Part shown: in pieces, positions 30,534-32,778 of the stretch
Numbering within the stretch: the first letter of the stretch is position 1
Layout: each line of letters opens with the position of its first letter
Source of the DNA: an uncultured Prevotella sp.
GTDB lineage: Bacteria; Bacteroidota; Bacteroidia; Bacteroidales; Bacteroidaceae
NCBI GenBank assembly: GCA_905235905.1
Contig: CAJONO010000077.1
Location: forward strand, 1-32,778
Direction: 5' to 3'
DNA length: 32,778 nt
Notes under the pieces: generated by a model
Told to the model about the DNA's origin: nothing
Databases searched by the model: none
Seen by the model: only the letters and a program-made list of their open reading frames with translations
Translations under genes and position numbers: made by a program

Positions 30534-31129
30534 ATGAGTTATCGCATTAACGAGATATTCTACTCGCTGCAGGGCGAGGGGCACAACACAGGGCGGGCCG
30601 CCGTGTTCGTAAGATTTGCCGGCTGCAACCTTCGGTGTCCGTTTTGCGACACGCTGTTCGACGAATACCGGGAAATGACGGCCGAAGAGATTGTAGAGGC
30701 TATAGCCCCCTACCCTGCCCGCTTCGTAGTGCTGACCGGCGGCGAACCCACACTGCAAGTAGACGAGGCGTTTGTAGACTTCCTGCATCGCCACGGCTAC
30801 GAGGTGGCCATGGAGAGCAACGGCATCCTCCCCGCCCCGAAGAACCTTGACTGGCTGACCGTTTCGCCTAAGATTCTTGGAGGCGAGAAGCGAGAGGCGA
30901 GAAGCGGAAGGATGCCTGACGAAATCAAAATCGTCTTCGACGAAGATACACCTGCCAAGCTATCCTCTTCCCACTTTCCACTCTCCACTCTCCACTATTT
31001 GTATCTCCAGCCATGTGACACTGGCGACCCTGAACGCAACAAAGTGATTACCGACTTGTGCATAGCCTACATAAAACAGCACCCACAGTGGCGGTTGTCA
31101 CTGCAAACGCATAAACTGACAGGAATAGC

Positions 31130-31133
<4 letters not shown>
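30534..31133 (+). CDS. queE: 7-carboxy-7-deazaguanine synthase (radical SAM)
   Basis: QueE converts 6-carboxytetrahydropterin to 7-carboxy-7-deazaguanine. The 199-residue protein starts with NEIFYSLQGEGHNTGR, has the radical SAM cluster motif in CNLRCPFC (Cys31, 35, 38), and contains the SAM-binding GGEPTLQ. It is a little longer than usual because of two repeat-derived segments. GEKREARSGR (about 116-126) comes from GCGAGAA heptamers, and LSSSHFPLSTLHY (about 143-157) comes from CTCTCCA heptamers; both lie in loops. It overlaps the cls start by 4 bp (ATGA). Confidence 0.93.
30883..30910. repeat. GCGAGAA heptamer array in queE
   Basis: Four 7-bp units (GCGAGAA, GCGAGAG, GCGAGAA, GCGGAAG) lie inside the queE reading frame after SPKILG. 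Total length 28 bp. Confidence 0.75.
30967..30994. repeat. CTCTCCA heptamer array in queE
   Basis: Four 7-bp units (CTTCCCA, CTTTCCA, CTCTCCA, CTCTCCA) are read in frame within queE just before the YLYLQPCD strand. Confidence 0.8.
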
Positions 31134-32653
<1,520 letters not shown>

Positions 32654-32778
32654 TTATTCATCACTATGTTTGGCCATATCAAGAAATAATGCTACCTTTC
32701 CTCTATAAACTGAAAACAAATTGCCCCGCCAAAGTAACTAAATCCGTGGATTGGCTTCCTGTAGGCCCATGACAATAC

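Noticed and set aside
32654..32778. Gene or terminator after cls
   Set aside because: The last 125 bases show no open frame of note, no hairpin with a T-tract and no TAnnTTTG promoter element.

Overview
The window looks like a chromosomal segment from a Prevotella-like member of the Bacteroidales. Promoters have the Bacteroidetes form (TAnnTTTG about 20 bp downstream of TTTG), leaders lack clear Shine-Dalgarno sequences, and the families are typical of that order: UpxY-type NusG paralogue, BatD/BatE, class III fructose-1,6-bisphosphatase, Big2-domain secreted protein, PEGA protein, EFR1 ferredoxin. These assignments were made by reading the translated sequence, without database searches.

Layout. 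1-1,590: a minus-strand UpxY-like antiterminator with a long leader, its terminator, and a promoter leaving the left edge. 1,589-6,330: a DASS anion symporter divergent from metY (O-acetylhomoserine sulfhydrylase) and an MFS transporter. 6,447-12,584: a compact six-gene minus-strand operon whose transcription order is LIM/DA1-like metallopeptidase, TerY-C-type zinc-ribbon protein, atypical Ser/Thr kinase, TerY-like vWA protein, PP2C phosphatase, and a membrane-anchored SH3 protein. This is the most notable locus: a TerY-P-type phosphorylation triad (vWA + kinase + PP2C) with three extra partners. 12,769-14,508: a divergent secreted PEGA/beta-barrel protein. 14,696-19,385: the minus-strand operon batD-batE-PAP2-queA. 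19,820-24,796: GT2, a GT4-like protein, fbp and an EFR1 ferredoxin. 24,797-25,323: a 22-bp palindromic repeat array followed by a structured leader RNA. 25,324-27,744: a secreted Big2 protein and a 58-residue acidic small protein, then two terminators. 28,007-32,653: dnaG, queD, queE and cls.

Two themes run across the region. First, queuosine: queD and queE lie in the dnaG cluster and queA in the bat operon. Second, simple repeats have invaded housekeeping genes. Heptanucleotide arrays of several different sequences sit in frame inside fbp, queE and cls, at the ends of dnaG and queD, and just before the EFR1 start. dnaG also carries in-frame palindromic elements, one with perfect 28-bp inverted arms. 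Because seven is not a multiple of three, copy-number change in these arrays would shift the reading frame.

The RNA-level observations (leader switch at 25,060-25,245, possible leader switch before the UpxY-like gene, possible small RNA at 19,465-19,550) rest on complementarity read by eye and have not been folded computationally.
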